NCBI RefSeq assembly: GCF_030453725.1
Contig: NZ_JAKDJU010000006.1
Coordinates: 1 to 46,256, forward strand
DNA length: 46,256 bases
Source of the DNA: Brevibacterium picturae
GTDB lineage: Bacteria; Actinomycetota; Actinomycetes; Actinomycetales; Brevibacteriaceae
Direction: 5' to 3'
Positions 23,176 to 32,001 of the stretch are shown here, one piece after another (positions within the stretch are counted from its first letter, which is position 1; each line of letters starts with the position of its first letter). The notes beneath the pieces are model-generated. The model saw only the letters and a list, made by a program, of their open reading frames with translations. It searched no databases and was not told the DNA's origin. The translations under genes were made by a program, and so were the position numbers.

Positions 23176-25139
23176 GTCGCTCTTCGGCTGTGGGCGGCGC
23201 AATCCGCACCGCGGCCTCGGCGATGAGGGCGTTCTGGAGGTTCCTCCTCCGCTCGTTCAGTCATTCCCTGCAGCTGCGGATCGTCGTTCTCACCATCGTC
23301 CTCACCTCGGTGGCCATCTTCGGGGTGGGCACGTACATGTCACAGCAGATTTCGCGAGGTCTCTTCGACACCCGGCTGCAGTCCCTGTCGTCCCAGGCCG
23401 GCACGATCGTCTCAGAGCTGCGCAGCCTCGCCCCCGTTGATGGTCAGGCCGTGACTCAGGAGAACCTGAGCTCTCAGCTGTCGTCGATCTACAACCGCTC
23501 CACCGGATCCGTGTATTCACTGACCTTGGAGCCCAGCGACCCGAACTCCTCGTTCTCCACGATCTCTGCCGGGACGACCGATTCCGATGGTGCGCCGTAC
23601 GAGGTGCCCATCAGCGGTGAGCTCGAGGACGCCATCGGCAAGGCCCCGACCGATGACATGCTCTATCAGTCGGTGAGTCTTCCCGATGGGACCGGACCCG
23701 GCCTGCTGATCTCTCAGGAGCTCCAGATCCCCGGCGCCGGGCAGTTCCAGCTCTACTATCTCGGCGACCTGTCCGAGCAGCAGGACACCCTCGACTTCGT
23801 CCAGAGGTCGATGCTCGTTGCCGCCCTCGTCCTCGTCGTCCTCGTGGGCGCCGTGGCGTGGATCGTCACCCGGCTCGTGGTGACTCCGGTGCGAACCGGC
23901 GCCGAGGTGGCCCGTCTCATCGCCGATGGTGACCTCGACGAGCGCATGCCGGTCCACGGCAATGACGAAATCGCGGTGCTGGGGGAGTCCTTCAACGACA
24001 TGGCCGACACCCTCCAGCATCAGATCCAGCAGATGGAGCGACTGTCCGTGCTGCAGCGGCAGTTCGTCTCCGACGTCTCCCACGAACTGCGCACACCCCT
24101 GACCACGATCCGGGCCGCCGCGGACCTCATCTACGACTCACGTGACGACCTCGATCCGGTGACGGCCCGCAGCGCTGAGCTGCTGAATTCGCAGGCGGAG
24201 AGGTTCGACAGCCTCCTGTCGGACCTGCTTGAGATCTCCCGCTACGATGCCGGTGCAGCTGCCCTGGTGGCCAAACCCGTCGACGTCGGTGCGATCGTCA
24301 CCGCGATCATCGAGACGGTGTCGATGGTCGCGGACCAGATGTCGACGAACATCGTCGTCCACTCCCCGTCCTCACCGGTGATGGCCGAGGTCGACCGGGT
24401 GCGCATCACACGGATCGTGCGCAACCTCATCGTCAACGCGATCGAACACGGAGAGTCCAACCCGATCGACATCTACGTCGCCTCCAACGCCGAGGCAGTG
24501 GCCGTGAGCGTGCGCGACCACGGCGTCGGAATGAATGAGGAGCAGGTCGAGCACGTCTTCGACCGCTTCTGGCGTGCGGATCCTGCTCGCAAGCGCACCC
24601 TGGGCGGGTCAGGTCTGGGACTGGCGATCTCACTCGAGGACGCCCACCTGCACAACGGCTGGCTGCAGGTCTGGGGCAAACCCGGAGAAGGCTCATGCTT
24701 CCGTCTGACCGTTCCGCGCCGCCCCGATCAGGAGATCACCTCCTCACCTCTGCCCCTGCCGCCCCGGGACGCGCAGGTCCAGGGTGCTGCCCTGGTCGCG
24801 GGTCCGCTGTCCTCGGACGGCTCCGTGCGGATCCAGACAGGGTCGATTCCCATCGTGGTCGAAACCGGTCAGGCTCCTCCCACTCCCGAAGGGTATGGTG
24901 GCCAGCCCGAGGTCGTCCGCGGTGACGATGCCATCATCGACGACGGGACCGACCTCACCGGCAGCAGCGAGAGGGCAGACGACCCCGAGGACGCAGACGA
25001 CAACACCGACAGCGGCACCGACACCGACACTGGTGCAGACGTCGACGACGATGCAGACGGCATTGACACCCGCAGTGAGATTGACGCTGACACCGTCTGG
25101 CCCACCGATGCAGCACCCGAAGGAGGATCGCAGTCATGA
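23172..25139 (+). CDS. mtrB: Sensor histidine kinase MtrB
   Basis: The 655-residue protein has two membrane helices (~36-58 and ~213-234) around a ~155-residue sensor region, then HAMP (~235-287), HisKA with His304 in SDVSHELRTPL, and HATPase_c with N box NLIVNAIEHG, DHGVGM, FDRFWRADPARKR and GGSGLGLAI. The kinase ends near residue 518. A tail of ~135 residues follows, Pro-rich and then strongly Asp/Thr/Glu-rich, ending in DAAPEGGSQS; it is longer than I recall for mycobacterial MtrB. The gene is coupled to mtrA upstream and lpqB downstream by 4-base overlaps. The kinase identity is firm; the function of the acidic tail is unknown. Confidence 0.96.
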   Translation: MSRSSAVGGAIRTAASAMRAFWRFLLRSFSHSLQLRIVVLTIVLTSVAIFGVGTYMSQQISRGLFDTRLQSLSSQAGTIVSELRSLAPVDGQAVTQENLSSQLSSIYNRSTGSVYSLTLEPSDPNSSFSTISAGTTDSDGAPYEVPISGELEDAIGKAPTDDMLYQSVSLPDGTGPGLLISQELQIPGAGQFQLYYLGDLSEQQDTLDFVQRSMLVAALVLVVLVGAVAWIVTRLVVTPVRTGAEVARLIADGDLDERMPVHGNDEIAVLGESFNDMADTLQHQIQQMERLSVLQRQFVSDVSHELRTPLTTIRAAADLIYDSRDDLDPVTARSAELLNSQAERFDSLLSDLLEISRYDAGAAALVAKPVDVGAIVTAIIETVSMVADQMSTNIVVHSPSSPVMAEVDRVRITRIVRNLIVNAIEHGESNPIDIYVASNAEAVAVSVRDHGVGMNEEQVEHVFDRFWRADPARKRTLGGSGLGLAISLEDAHLHNGWLQVWGKPGEGSCFRLTVPRRPDQEITSSPLPLPPRDAQVQGAALVAGPLSSDGSVRIQTGSIPIVVETGQAPPTPEGYGGQPEVVRGDDAIIDDGTDLTGSSERADDPEDADDNTDSGTDTDTGADVDDDADGIDTRSEIDADTVWPTDAAPEGGSQS

Positions 25140-26857
25140 CGACGCCCCGCCGTAAGAAAGGACTGCACGTGCTCGTCCTCGCCGCTGTCGCCGCCCTGGC
25201 GCTGACGGCCTGCTCTTCGATCCCGAGCAATTCGCCTGTGGGCCATATCGAAGCGGGCTCCGGTGCCCCGGGAGACAGCAGTGCTCGGATCCCGGACGGA
25301 CCCGAACCCGGGGACAGCGTCGGCGAGATCGTCCGCGGCTTCCTCTCTGCCGGTGCCGGGACCGGCAACAACTTCTCGGTGGCCAAGTCCTTCCTCACAG
25401 AGGCCGAGGCACAGGAATGGAACCCGCAGGAATCGGTGTCGCTGCTGCCCAATGACACCGATCTGGATTCGCTCAATGCCGAAATCACCTCCGACCAGAA
25501 GACGCTGACGATGTCGGCGCCCGTTGTCGGGCTCGTCGACTCTTCGGGCGTCTTCAACTCCACCAAACCGGGAACCCAGTCGAACATGGAGTTCTCGCTG
25601 CGGCAGGAGAACGGGGAATGGCGGATCGCCTCGGCGCCCGACGGACTGCTTATCTCCCAGACGGAGTTCCAGACGATCTTCCTCAACTACTCACTGCAAT
25701 TCTTCACCTCCGACTACTCGTACCTGGTGCCGGACTCCCGCTGGTTCCTCCGGTCCTCGTCGACTCCGACCGCTCTCATCAACGAACTCCTCAGCGGTCC
25801 CGCCTCATATCTCTCGGGCGCGGTCGTGACCTCGATCCCCGACGGTGTGAAGCTCAGCGATACGAACGTGGTGACGATCGAAAACGGCGTCGCACACATC
25901 GCCTTGAGCAACCAGGGAAACTCACCGACGGACAAGGAGAAGGGACTGATCCGGCAGCAGATCGCGTCGACGCTGAAGGTGATTCCCTCGATCTCGAGCA
26001 TCGAGCTGACCATCGGCGGACAGGCCGTCCCGAAGAGTCTGCAGCCGAAGACCGACACCTCGGTCCAGGTCGACGGCCCACCGGTGGTGCTGGCCAGAGA
26101 CCGGCTCTCGCGCATCTCGGGCACGACCGTGGCCAAGGTCGAGAACAGTCCCGATCTGTCCAAAGCCAAGGCCAGCGATCCTGCAGTGTCATTCGACGAT
26201 TCGCTCTACGTCTACCTGCAGAATTCCGGAAAGGAGCTGATGCGCCTCAAGGACGATGCCGTTGACGCGACTCCGATCCTCAAGGGCAAAAGGCTCGTAC
26301 GGCCCAGCATCGACCGGTTCAATACGGTCTGGACCGGAGAGCGCGACAACAAGGGCGAGCTCACAGCCATCGGCGATGACAGCCAGGAATACACCATCGC
26401 CACGGACTTCCTCTCCGGTCGAGACCTCATCGACCTGGAAGTCTCCCGAGACGGCACGCGAATCGCGGTGCTGAGCCGGCACAAGGGCGAACCATCGCGC
26501 ATCGACGTCGTCGGCATCCCACGTGACAAAGCGGGCAAACCTGCCAGCGCGGTCTCTGATGCCCCGATCGAAGTCGGGTCGAACTTCGAGGAGGTCAAGG
26601 ACATCTCCTGGGCCGGTTCGACCTCCCTGGCGGCGCTGGCCGCGAAGGAAGGCGAACAGGTCCAGCCCTTCCGCATCGGTGTGACCGGGCCTCCCGCGCA
26701 GCTGGGAGAGGTCCCTGACGGCAGCCGAATCGCCTCCGGTGAGGACGGCCGCTCGATCCTCGTGACGAGCTCGTCCGGAGAGATCTACTCCTACAATTCC
26801 AATGCCTGGCAGAAACTCATCGACATCTCGGCCAAGGACCCCTCCTACCCGGGCTGA
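25136..26857 (+). CDS. lpqB: Lipoprotein LpqB
   Basis: The 573-residue protein has a basic N-terminus, a hydrophobic stretch and the lipobox LTAC with Cys26 as the lipidated residue. A GerMN domain follows (~200-300), with YLVPDSRWFL, INELLSGPASYLSGAV and SIPDGVKLSDTNVVTIENG; the rest is a beta-propeller-like region. LpqB is known to interact with MtrB and modulate MtrAB signalling in Actinobacteria, on the outer face of the membrane. The ATG has AGGAGG 9 bases upstream, inside the mtrB 3' end, and the two genes overlap by ATGA. It ends 31 bases before comF. Confidence 0.95.
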   Translation: MTTPRRKKGLHVLVLAAVAALALTACSSIPSNSPVGHIEAGSGAPGDSSARIPDGPEPGDSVGEIVRGFLSAGAGTGNNFSVAKSFLTEAEAQEWNPQESVSLLPNDTDLDSLNAEITSDQKTLTMSAPVVGLVDSSGVFNSTKPGTQSNMEFSLRQENGEWRIASAPDGLLISQTEFQTIFLNYSLQFFTSDYSYLVPDSRWFLRSSSTPTALINELLSGPASYLSGAVVTSIPDGVKLSDTNVVTIENGVAHIALSNQGNSPTDKEKGLIRQQIASTLKVIPSISSIELTIGGQAVPKSLQPKTDTSVQVDGPPVVLARDRLSRISGTTVAKVENSPDLSKAKASDPAVSFDDSLYVYLQNSGKELMRLKDDAVDATPILKGKRLVRPSIDRFNTVWTGERDNKGELTAIGDDSQEYTIATDFLSGRDLIDLEVSRDGTRIAVLSRHKGEPSRIDVVGIPRDKAGKPASAVSDAPIEVGSNFEEVKDISWAGSTSLAALAAKEGEQVQPFRIGVTGPPAQLGEVPDGSRIASGEDGRSILVTSSSGEIYSYNSNAWQKLIDISAKDPSYPG

Positions 26858-26888
26858 GGCTCAGGGCCCGGCATAGTAGATTTCTCCC

Positions 26889-27599
26889 ATGGGACTGCTG
26901 ACCGAATTCGGCGAACTCTTCCTGCCCCGCCGGTGTGCCGGCTGCGGCCGGGAGGACGTCTCCCTGTGCACAGCCTGTCTCAAGCTGCTCGGCGGCATCC
27001 CGCGAGCCATGGAGCCGCGGTACGGCCAGATCCCCGTCGTCGGCGTCTCGGAATACAGTTCGCAGGTCTCTCACATGGTGGTCAATTTCAAGGACAATGG
27101 TCGCCGCGACATCCTCGACCCTCTGGCCCTGGCACTTGCGCGTTCCATCACCGCGGCCTTGGAGTTGGCTCATCATTCGGGCGGCCCGGTCAGACTGTTC
27201 CCCGCGCCGAGCTCCGCGCAGGCACGGCGACGCCGAGGCGGCTCCCACACCGCGGTCCTTGCCCGACGCGCCGCCGAACTCGTTCCCGAACTGTCCTTGG
27301 AGGTCGTCGACGTTCTCCTCACACGACGCCACCATGACCAGGTCGGTCTGGGAGCCCATGCGAGGCAGCGCAATGTGGCCAGGTCGCAGTACCTCGAGCC
27401 GAGGGCCTCAGACTCGATATCTCCCGCAGGCGGAGGCGAATCCGGTGCTGACATTCTCGTCGATGACTTCTCAACTACTGGAGCTACCTTGGCAGAAAGC
27501 GCACGGGTACTAGCATCGGTGCAGATCAGACCCGCTGCAGGAGCCGTTCTCGGGCTCGGCCGCGGGGGCACTCGATTTGTCTCTCCCTTTACTGTATAA
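26889..27599 (+). CDS. comF: ComF-family phosphoribosyltransferase
   Basis: The 236-residue protein has an N-terminal zinc-ribbon-like motif (CAGC and CTAC) and a type I phosphoribosyltransferase domain. The PRPP motif at about residue 189 reads ILVDDFSTTGATLAES, with Phe where most family members have Val. The central segment PAPSSAQARRRRGGSHTAVLARR and VGLGAHARQRNV are typical of ComFC. ComF proteins are linked to DNA uptake in naturally competent bacteria; in Actinobacteria this orphan between lpqB and hpf has no proven role. No other competence gene is nearby. Confidence 0.88.
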   Translation: MGLLTEFGELFLPRRCAGCGREDVSLCTACLKLLGGIPRAMEPRYGQIPVVGVSEYSSQVSHMVVNFKDNGRRDILDPLALALARSITAALELAHHSGGPVRLFPAPSSAQARRRRGGSHTAVLARRAAELVPELSLEVVDVLLTRRHHDQVGLGAHARQRNVARSQYLEPRASDSISPAGGGESGADILVDDFSTTGATLAESARVLASVQIRPAAGAVLGLGRGGTRFVSPFTV

Positions 27600-27600
27600 C
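27594..27600 (+). promoter_or_regulatory. Candidate extended -10 of the hpf promoter
   Basis: TGTATAAC, with TATAAC at 27595-27600, overlaps the comF stop codon and stands out against the GC-rich surroundings. It lies ~65 bases before the hpf ATG. No good -35 was seen. It would allow hpf to be expressed apart from the comF transcript. Confidence 0.4.
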
Positions 27601-27665
27601 GGGGTTTACCCATCCAAGGGAATGGGATCGGATGAATCCGAGGAACGAGTCGCTAAGGACGCATC

Positions 27666-28325
27666 ATGGACATTGTTGTCAACGGACGTCAACTGACCAT
27701 CTCCGACAGTTTTCGGGCCCACATTGAGGACAAGATCGCGAAGGTCGAGCAGCTCGCGCCGCGAGCCCAACGAGTCGAGGTGCACGTCGCTCATGAAAAG
27801 AACTCTCGCCAGCCAGAAACCAGCGAACGAGTCGAGCTCACCGTCGTAGCGAAGGGGCCGGCCATTCGCGCAGAAGCCATGGCAAGCGACAAATATGCTG
27901 CATTGGACCTCGCCTGGGCGAAGCTCGTCGAGCGATTACGGCGTGCCCGGGACCGCAACAAGGTGCCTCGAGCCGGTCATCACCGGAAGGAATCGACCGC
28001 TGAGGCACTGGCCAAGATGCCCGTCGCCGATTCTCTGGTTCCCGAGGAAGGCGCGGCTCTCACTCCGAACGAGCCGGAGAACGCCGACAAGACGAACGGT
28101 CGCATCAAGGCCGAAGGCGACTCACCCGTGGTTCTGCGTGAGAAGACATTCAACGGGGCTCCCATCGGCATCGAGGAAGCACTCAATCGCATGGAGCTCG
28201 TCGGTCACGACTTCTATCTGTTCATCGACGAGGAGTCGAGCAAACCGTCCGTCGTCTACCGCCGCAAGGGATGGAGCTACGGCGTCATCACACTCGATCG
28301 CGAACTTCAGGGCGCTCTCGACTGA
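27666..28325 (+). CDS. hpf: Ribosome hibernation-promoting factor, long form
   Basis: The 219-residue protein has the two-domain layout of long HPF. The N-terminal S30AE domain (1-~105) has MDIVVNGRQLTISDSFRAHIEDKI and VEVHVAHEKN; the C-terminal dimerisation domain (~155-219) has VVLREKTFNGAPIGIEEALNRMELVGHDFYLFIDEES and VVYRRKGWSYGVITL. The two are joined by a ~50-residue linker rich in Glu, Ala and Pro. Long HPF joins two 70S ribosomes into an inactive 100S particle in stationary phase. A bidirectional hairpin follows. In related Actinobacteria secA lies close by; here five genes intervene. Confidence 0.96.
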   Translation: MDIVVNGRQLTISDSFRAHIEDKIAKVEQLAPRAQRVEVHVAHEKNSRQPETSERVELTVVAKGPAIRAEAMASDKYAALDLAWAKLVERLRRARDRNKVPRAGHHRKESTAEALAKMPVADSLVPEEGAALTPNEPENADKTNGRIKAEGDSPVVLREKTFNGAPIGIEEALNRMELVGHDFYLFIDEESSKPSVVYRRKGWSYGVITLDRELQGALD

Positions 28326-28357
28326 CCCGATCTGAACACACCCGAGAACACGAGCTC

Positions 28358-28391
28358 GATCGCCGAGGTGGGTGTCCCCGCCTCGGCGATC
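28358..28391. terminator. Bidirectional terminator between hpf and the DUF418 gene
   Basis: An 11-bp perfect stem, GATCGCCGAGG (28358-28368) with CCTCGGCGATC (28381-28391), encloses a loop that can extend with GGG/CCC pairs. It lies 33 bases after the hpf stop and 36 bases before the end of the convergent DUF418 gene. The downstream T-run is weak. Confidence 0.7.
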
Positions 28392-28426
28392 TGCGTCTGG
28401 AATCTCTGACGTGAGGGGAGCCGGTC

Positions 28427-29509
28427 TCAGGCTCGAGCGCCTTCGCGACCCCAGGTGACCAGACGCCAGAGCCTCTCCAACGGCCCCTGCCCGACGAAGC
28501 GCAGCCACAGGGCGGAGACCAGCATCTGGATGACCATGATGCCGACGCAGATGAGCACGCCCGCCAGATATCCGCCATGGTCATCGAATTGGGCCAGGTC
28601 GGGCTCAACGGCCTTGGCAGCGAGGATGAGCAGGGTGGCACCGATGTAGTTGCTCAGCGCCATCCGACCCAGAGGAGCGAAGATCGGTCGCAGGATCGCC
28701 TCGGCGGGGGTGGTCATCAGCAGCATGACGATGATGACGAAGCACAGCGCCATGGTGATGCCGAGGCCGGCGGTGATCCACATGTACAGGTGGCGGGTGT
28801 TGTAGTCGGTGATGAGGAATCCGAGCACGGAGATCACGGCACTCACGGCACCGACCAGGGCCAGCCAGCCCGGATGATGCAGGCCGCGGCGGACGATGTC
28901 GGAGTACCCGGCGGCGAATCCCAGCAGGAAGAGTCCGGGGATGATCACCATACCGCCGCCGGACCAGACCCCCGCGGCCAGGAGCACCGCTCCGGTGATC
29001 GACGTGGTCACAGCCAGTGCTCGGGCGGGAATCCATGTCGAGGGAATCAGGATGAGGAGCGCGACGATCGCATAGGGCAGCAGAGCCTCGCCGGGCTGCA
29101 GGAACGTGTGGCCGACTCCGATGACGCCGAGGAAGAGTAAACGACGCAGCAGCGCCAGCCGAGGTCGGGGGCTGCGGGCCCTGGCCGAGTTCCACATGAT
29201 GCCGAAGCCGATGCCGAACAGCAGGGAGAAGATCGGGAAGAAGCGGTTCTGCACGAAGTCCTGTTCGACCCTGTAGAAGCTCTCGACCGCTCCGGTCTCG
29301 GTGATGGCGTCGAGGCCGAACATGGGCGGCAGATTGACGATCATGATGCCGCACAGGGCGAGCCCGCGCAGAACGTCGAGGGCTGCGATGCGGGATCGGC
29401 CTGCTGAATGTGATCCGCTCATGGCACGGGTTGTGTCCGTGGTGTGGGCCGGGGTGATGGTCGGTGATGCGGACGGGTGGTCACTGGTGTCTGAACTCAT
29501 GATTGCCAT
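28427..29509 (-). CDS. DUF418 family membrane protein (YeiB-like)
   Basis: The 360-residue protein (357 from ATG 29500) has a Ser/Thr/His-rich N-terminal 38 residues, then about ten membrane helices. The opening RIAALDVLRGLALCGIMIVNLP is the family signature; RFFPIFSLLFGIGFGIMW and near the C-terminus LGRMALSNYIGATLLI are also characteristic. DUF418 proteins resemble acyltransferase-3 membrane proteins, and their substrates are mostly unknown. No Shine-Dalgarno sequence is clear. It stands alone between hpf and a two-component system whose genes run in the same direction. Confidence 0.85.
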   Translation of the reverse strand: MAIMSSDTSDHPSASPTITPAHTTDTTRAMSGSHSAGRSRIAALDVLRGLALCGIMIVNLPPMFGLDAITETGAVESFYRVEQDFVQNRFFPIFSLLFGIGFGIMWNSARARSPRPRLALLRRLLFLGVIGVGHTFLQPGEALLPYAIVALLILIPSTWIPARALAVTTSITGAVLLAAGVWSGGGMVIIPGLFLLGFAAGYSDIVRRGLHHPGWLALVGAVSAVISVLGFLITDYNTRHLYMWITAGLGITMALCFVIIVMLLMTTPAEAILRPIFAPLGRMALSNYIGATLLILAAKAVEPDLAQFDDHGGYLAGVLICVGIMVIQMLVSALWLRFVGQGPLERLWRLVTWGREGARA

Positions 29510-29568
29510 TCTGGTCGGATGCGCCCGCCGCCCACATCAGCACAATGGCCCGACTGTGAGAACGGGGA

Positions 29569-30210
29569 TCAGCCATTCGGCCGATTCATCACACCCGACT
29601 CCCACATCCGGGCGGCGATCTCGACCCGATTGCGGGCTCCGAGGCGAGTCTGGATGTTGCCCAAGTGGGTCTTCACGGTCCCGAGCGAGATGAAGAGCTC
29701 GGCGCAGATCTCCTGGTTCGTCCGGCCCCTGGCCACGAGACGAGCGACGTCGTTCTCCCGACCGCTCAAGCCTGCGACCCGGTCCTCGCCCGCACCCCCG
29801 GCCTGGGCGCGGCGGCTGAGCAGATCCAGGGTCAGCGACGGTGAGATCAGAGCATCACCGTTCGCGGCTGCCCTGACAGCGGCCAGCAGCAGATCGGGTC
29901 CGGCATCCTTGAGGAGGAACCCGCTCGCACCGCCGGCCAGTGCCGCATCGACGTAGTCATCATCGTCGAAGGTCGTGACCATGATGACCTTCGAGATCGG
30001 GGTCAGGCGGGGAAGTGCGGCGAGCCCGTCGAGTTTGGGCATCCGAATGTCGAGGAGGATGACGTCCGGCTGTTCGCGTTTGGCCAATTCGATGGCATCG
30101 ACGCCGTCGGCTGCCTGCCCGACCACGGAGATCGACTCATCGGCGTCGAGGATGAGGGAGAACCCCATCCGCACCATGTCCTGGTCATCGACCAGCGCCA
30201 CTCGAATCAC
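29569..30210 (-). CDS. NarL/FixJ-family response regulator
   Basis: The 213-residue protein has a receiver domain with Asp8/Asp9, phosphoacceptor Asp54 (VILLDIRMP), Thr in VTTFDDDDYV and Lys in FLLKDAG, followed by a LuxR-type HTH (GLSGRENDVARLVARGRTNQEICAELFISLGTVKTHLGNI). The GTG start has GGAGG 6 bases upstream, giving a good ribosome-binding site. It lies 28 bases downstream of its kinase gene, so the two form one operon. The regulon is unknown; the DUF418 gene next downstream in the same direction is a plausible target. Confidence 0.92.
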   Translation of the reverse strand: MIRVALVDDQDMVRMGFSLILDADESISVVGQAADGVDAIELAKREQPDVILLDIRMPKLDGLAALPRLTPISKVIMVTTFDDDDYVDAALAGGASGFLLKDAGPDLLLAAVRAAANGDALISPSLTLDLLSRRAQAGGAGEDRVAGLSGRENDVARLVARGRTNQEICAELFISLGTVKTHLGNIQTRLGARNRVEIAARMWESGVMNRPNG

Positions 30211-30238
30211 GTTCGCCCTCCATCGGCCGCCATCGGCC

Positions 30239-31372
30239 TCATTCGTCTGCTGTCGGGTTCAAGGGTATCCGAGCCTCCAACACCCACCCGCCTTCGTGGC
30301 CCGGCCCCGCGAGCAGACTCCCGCCGAGGTGGTCGACCCGTGCGCGCAGCCCGTGCAGCCCCGTTCCACTGCCGGTTCCGATCCCACCGGGACCGGGGCC
30401 GTTGACCACGGTGAGGGCGATGTCGCGAACGCGTCGGTGCTCTGGCCTCGCCGAGGCGGCGGTGGACACCCGGACCGTGACCGGGACCGCGGCTCCCGCA
30501 TGTCGGCGGATGTTCGTCAGCGCCTCCGCCAGCACCCGGTCGAGGACGGGCCAGACGGAGGAGGGCACCACCTCGGTGACGGTGTCATCGATTTCGAGAG
30601 TGAGGACCGATGCGCCCTCGAAGCTCTCGGCCCGATCGAGGAGAGCCTGGATGCCGGAAGCGATCGGCGAGCGGGCACTGGCGTGTGAAGGGGCATTCGA
30701 GACAAGCGCCCGGATCTCCTCGAGGGCACGGGTTCCGGACTCCTCGATCGTGGCCAGCGCGGTCGTGAGAACACCGGCGTCCTCGCTGCGTGCCGCGGCC
30801 TGCGAGAGGACGATGATCCCGGTGACCTCGTGGGCGACCAGGTCGTGGAGCTCGGTGGCCATCCGGCGTCGTTCCGCCTCGACGGCGGTGGCATGACGTT
30901 CGATCAGGGACCGGTCGACCATCCGCAGGAGCAGACCCAGGGCGAGGCTGGCCACGATCACTGTGGATGCGCCGAAGGCGAATGTCAGGCCATCGCCCGC
31001 CATCAGAGCGGGCGTGACGATGCTGCCCACCGAGAGGAGAATGAGCATCAGGAGTTGTGGGCCGGCGGCGAACCAGCGGGCGAGCATGACCACCGTCACC
31101 ATGCTCAGCCACAGCACGGTCAGGCTCAGGGTTGTGGCCAGGGCCACCGGCACGAGGGCAAGGAGCAGGGCCAGAGCCGCGAGTGCGAGCATCCCCGTGC
31201 TCGGGACCTCGCCTCGGGCGGTGCGGCGCTGAGAACGCACCAGGATCGGCAGCGCGGTCGCCGATGCGAACACATCGGCGACCGTGAGCAGCCACCCTGT
31301 CCCGGTCAGCAGCTCGAGCGCGAACGTCAGGGGCAGCGGGACGAGCCACAGCCACGTGATCACAGTCTTCAT
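30239..31372 (-). CDS. NarL-type sensor histidine kinase (HisKA_3)
   Basis: The 377-residue protein starts at ATG 31372 (MKTVITWLW); a GTG at 31396 would add eight residues with no support. Five to six membrane helices occupy ~5-150 with little extracytoplasmic sequence, so it likely senses something in the membrane. The HisKA_3 phosphoacceptor is His176 in TELHDLVAHEVTG; the HATPase_c domain has the N box EALTNIRRHA and GTGLHGLRARV. It pairs with the response regulator 28 bases downstream. TACACT ends 8 bases before the ATG and no good Shine-Dalgarno is present, so the transcript may be leaderless. Confidence 0.9.
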   Translation of the reverse strand: MKTVITWLWLVPLPLTFALELLTGTGWLLTVADVFASATALPILVRSQRRTARGEVPSTGMLALAALALLLALVPVALATTLSLTVLWLSMVTVVMLARWFAAGPQLLMLILLSVGSIVTPALMAGDGLTFAFGASTVIVASLALGLLLRMVDRSLIERHATAVEAERRRMATELHDLVAHEVTGIIVLSQAAARSEDAGVLTTALATIEESGTRALEEIRALVSNAPSHASARSPIASGIQALLDRAESFEGASVLTLEIDDTVTEVVPSSVWPVLDRVLAEALTNIRRHAGAAVPVTVRVSTAASARPEHRRVRDIALTVVNGPGPGGIGTGSGTGLHGLRARVDHLGGSLLAGPGHEGGWVLEARIPLNPTADE

Positions 31373-31412
31373 CTCTTCACAGTGTAATCGGGGCACTGTG
31401 CCGCTCAGATGC

Positions 31413-31823
31413 TCAGCCGGTATCGGTCACGGCTGCACCATTCTGGCTCACGCCCTTTTCCACCGCGATCTCACCGGTCTTGTGTCCATCGGCGACCAGG
31501 CGCAGCTTGTGGTCCTTCACATCGGCCGAGTAGGTGACCTTTTCGCCGTCGACGCGCTCGATCGGATCAACCTCGCCTTCAGGGTGGTCGAAGGTGACGA
31601 AGCGGGTGAGACTCTCAGGTTCGCCGTTGCTGAGCTGGTGGACGAGGAGCTGGTCCTTGTTCGTCCCGTCCTGCAGCTCGAGATCGACATAGGTGAGGTC
31701 GACGGAGTCCTCGACCTGCCCCTCCAACGCGAGCTTCGATTGGTGCTCCCAGACGAAGAGCGCGCCGACGGCGGCGGCGATGATGACGAGCAGGGAGGCG
31801 AGGGCGATGATGGCCTTCTTCAT
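31413..31823 (-). CDS. Small membrane-anchored protein of unknown function
   Basis: I do not recognise this family. The ATG at 31823 (MKKAIIALASLLVIIAAAVG) has AGGA 8 bases upstream; upstream residues in the open frame look non-coding. The protein is 136 residues: a Lys-Lys start, a hydrophobic segment of ~20 residues that could be an anchor or signal peptide, and a hydrophilic domain of ~110 residues rich in Asp/Glu/Val with alternating beta-strand character. No lipobox Cys is present. It lies 40 bases upstream of the sensor kinase gene on the same strand, so it may be co-transcribed and could be an accessory sensor; this is inference. Confidence 0.6.
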   Translation of the reverse strand: MKKAIIALASLLVIIAAAVGALFVWEHQSKLALEGQVEDSVDLTYVDLELQDGTNKDQLLVHQLSNGEPESLTRFVTFDHPEGEVDPIERVDGEKVTYSADVKDHKLRLVADGHKTGEIAVEKGVSQNGAAVTDTG

Positions 31824-31989
31824 GAGGTGTCCTGGTTCCTTCGGCTGGGGAGATCGGTTGTGACATCCACAATCCTTCCGCTCGCGACCTCTCCCGGCTT
31901 CGGCCGAAGGGCTGATCCGTCTCGGCCGGATGGACACATGTGGCTGCGCGGGGCTCTGCGGTCGTCTGTGCCGTGACATCGGTGTGCTC

Positions 31990-31995
31990 TACTGT
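31990..31995 (+). promoter_or_regulatory. Candidate -10 for a leaderless glycosylase mRNA
   Basis: TACTGT ends 6 bases before ATG 32002, putting +1 at the start codon itself, and GGGCCC fills the gap with no Shine-Dalgarno. The -35 region is weak. Confidence 0.45.
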
Positions 31996-32001
31996 GGGCC
32001 C

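Noticed and set aside
26889..27599. ComF as evidence of a competence locus
   Set aside because: No ComEA, ComEC, DprA or pilus genes are in the window; orphan comF between lpqB and hpf is usual for Actinobacteria.
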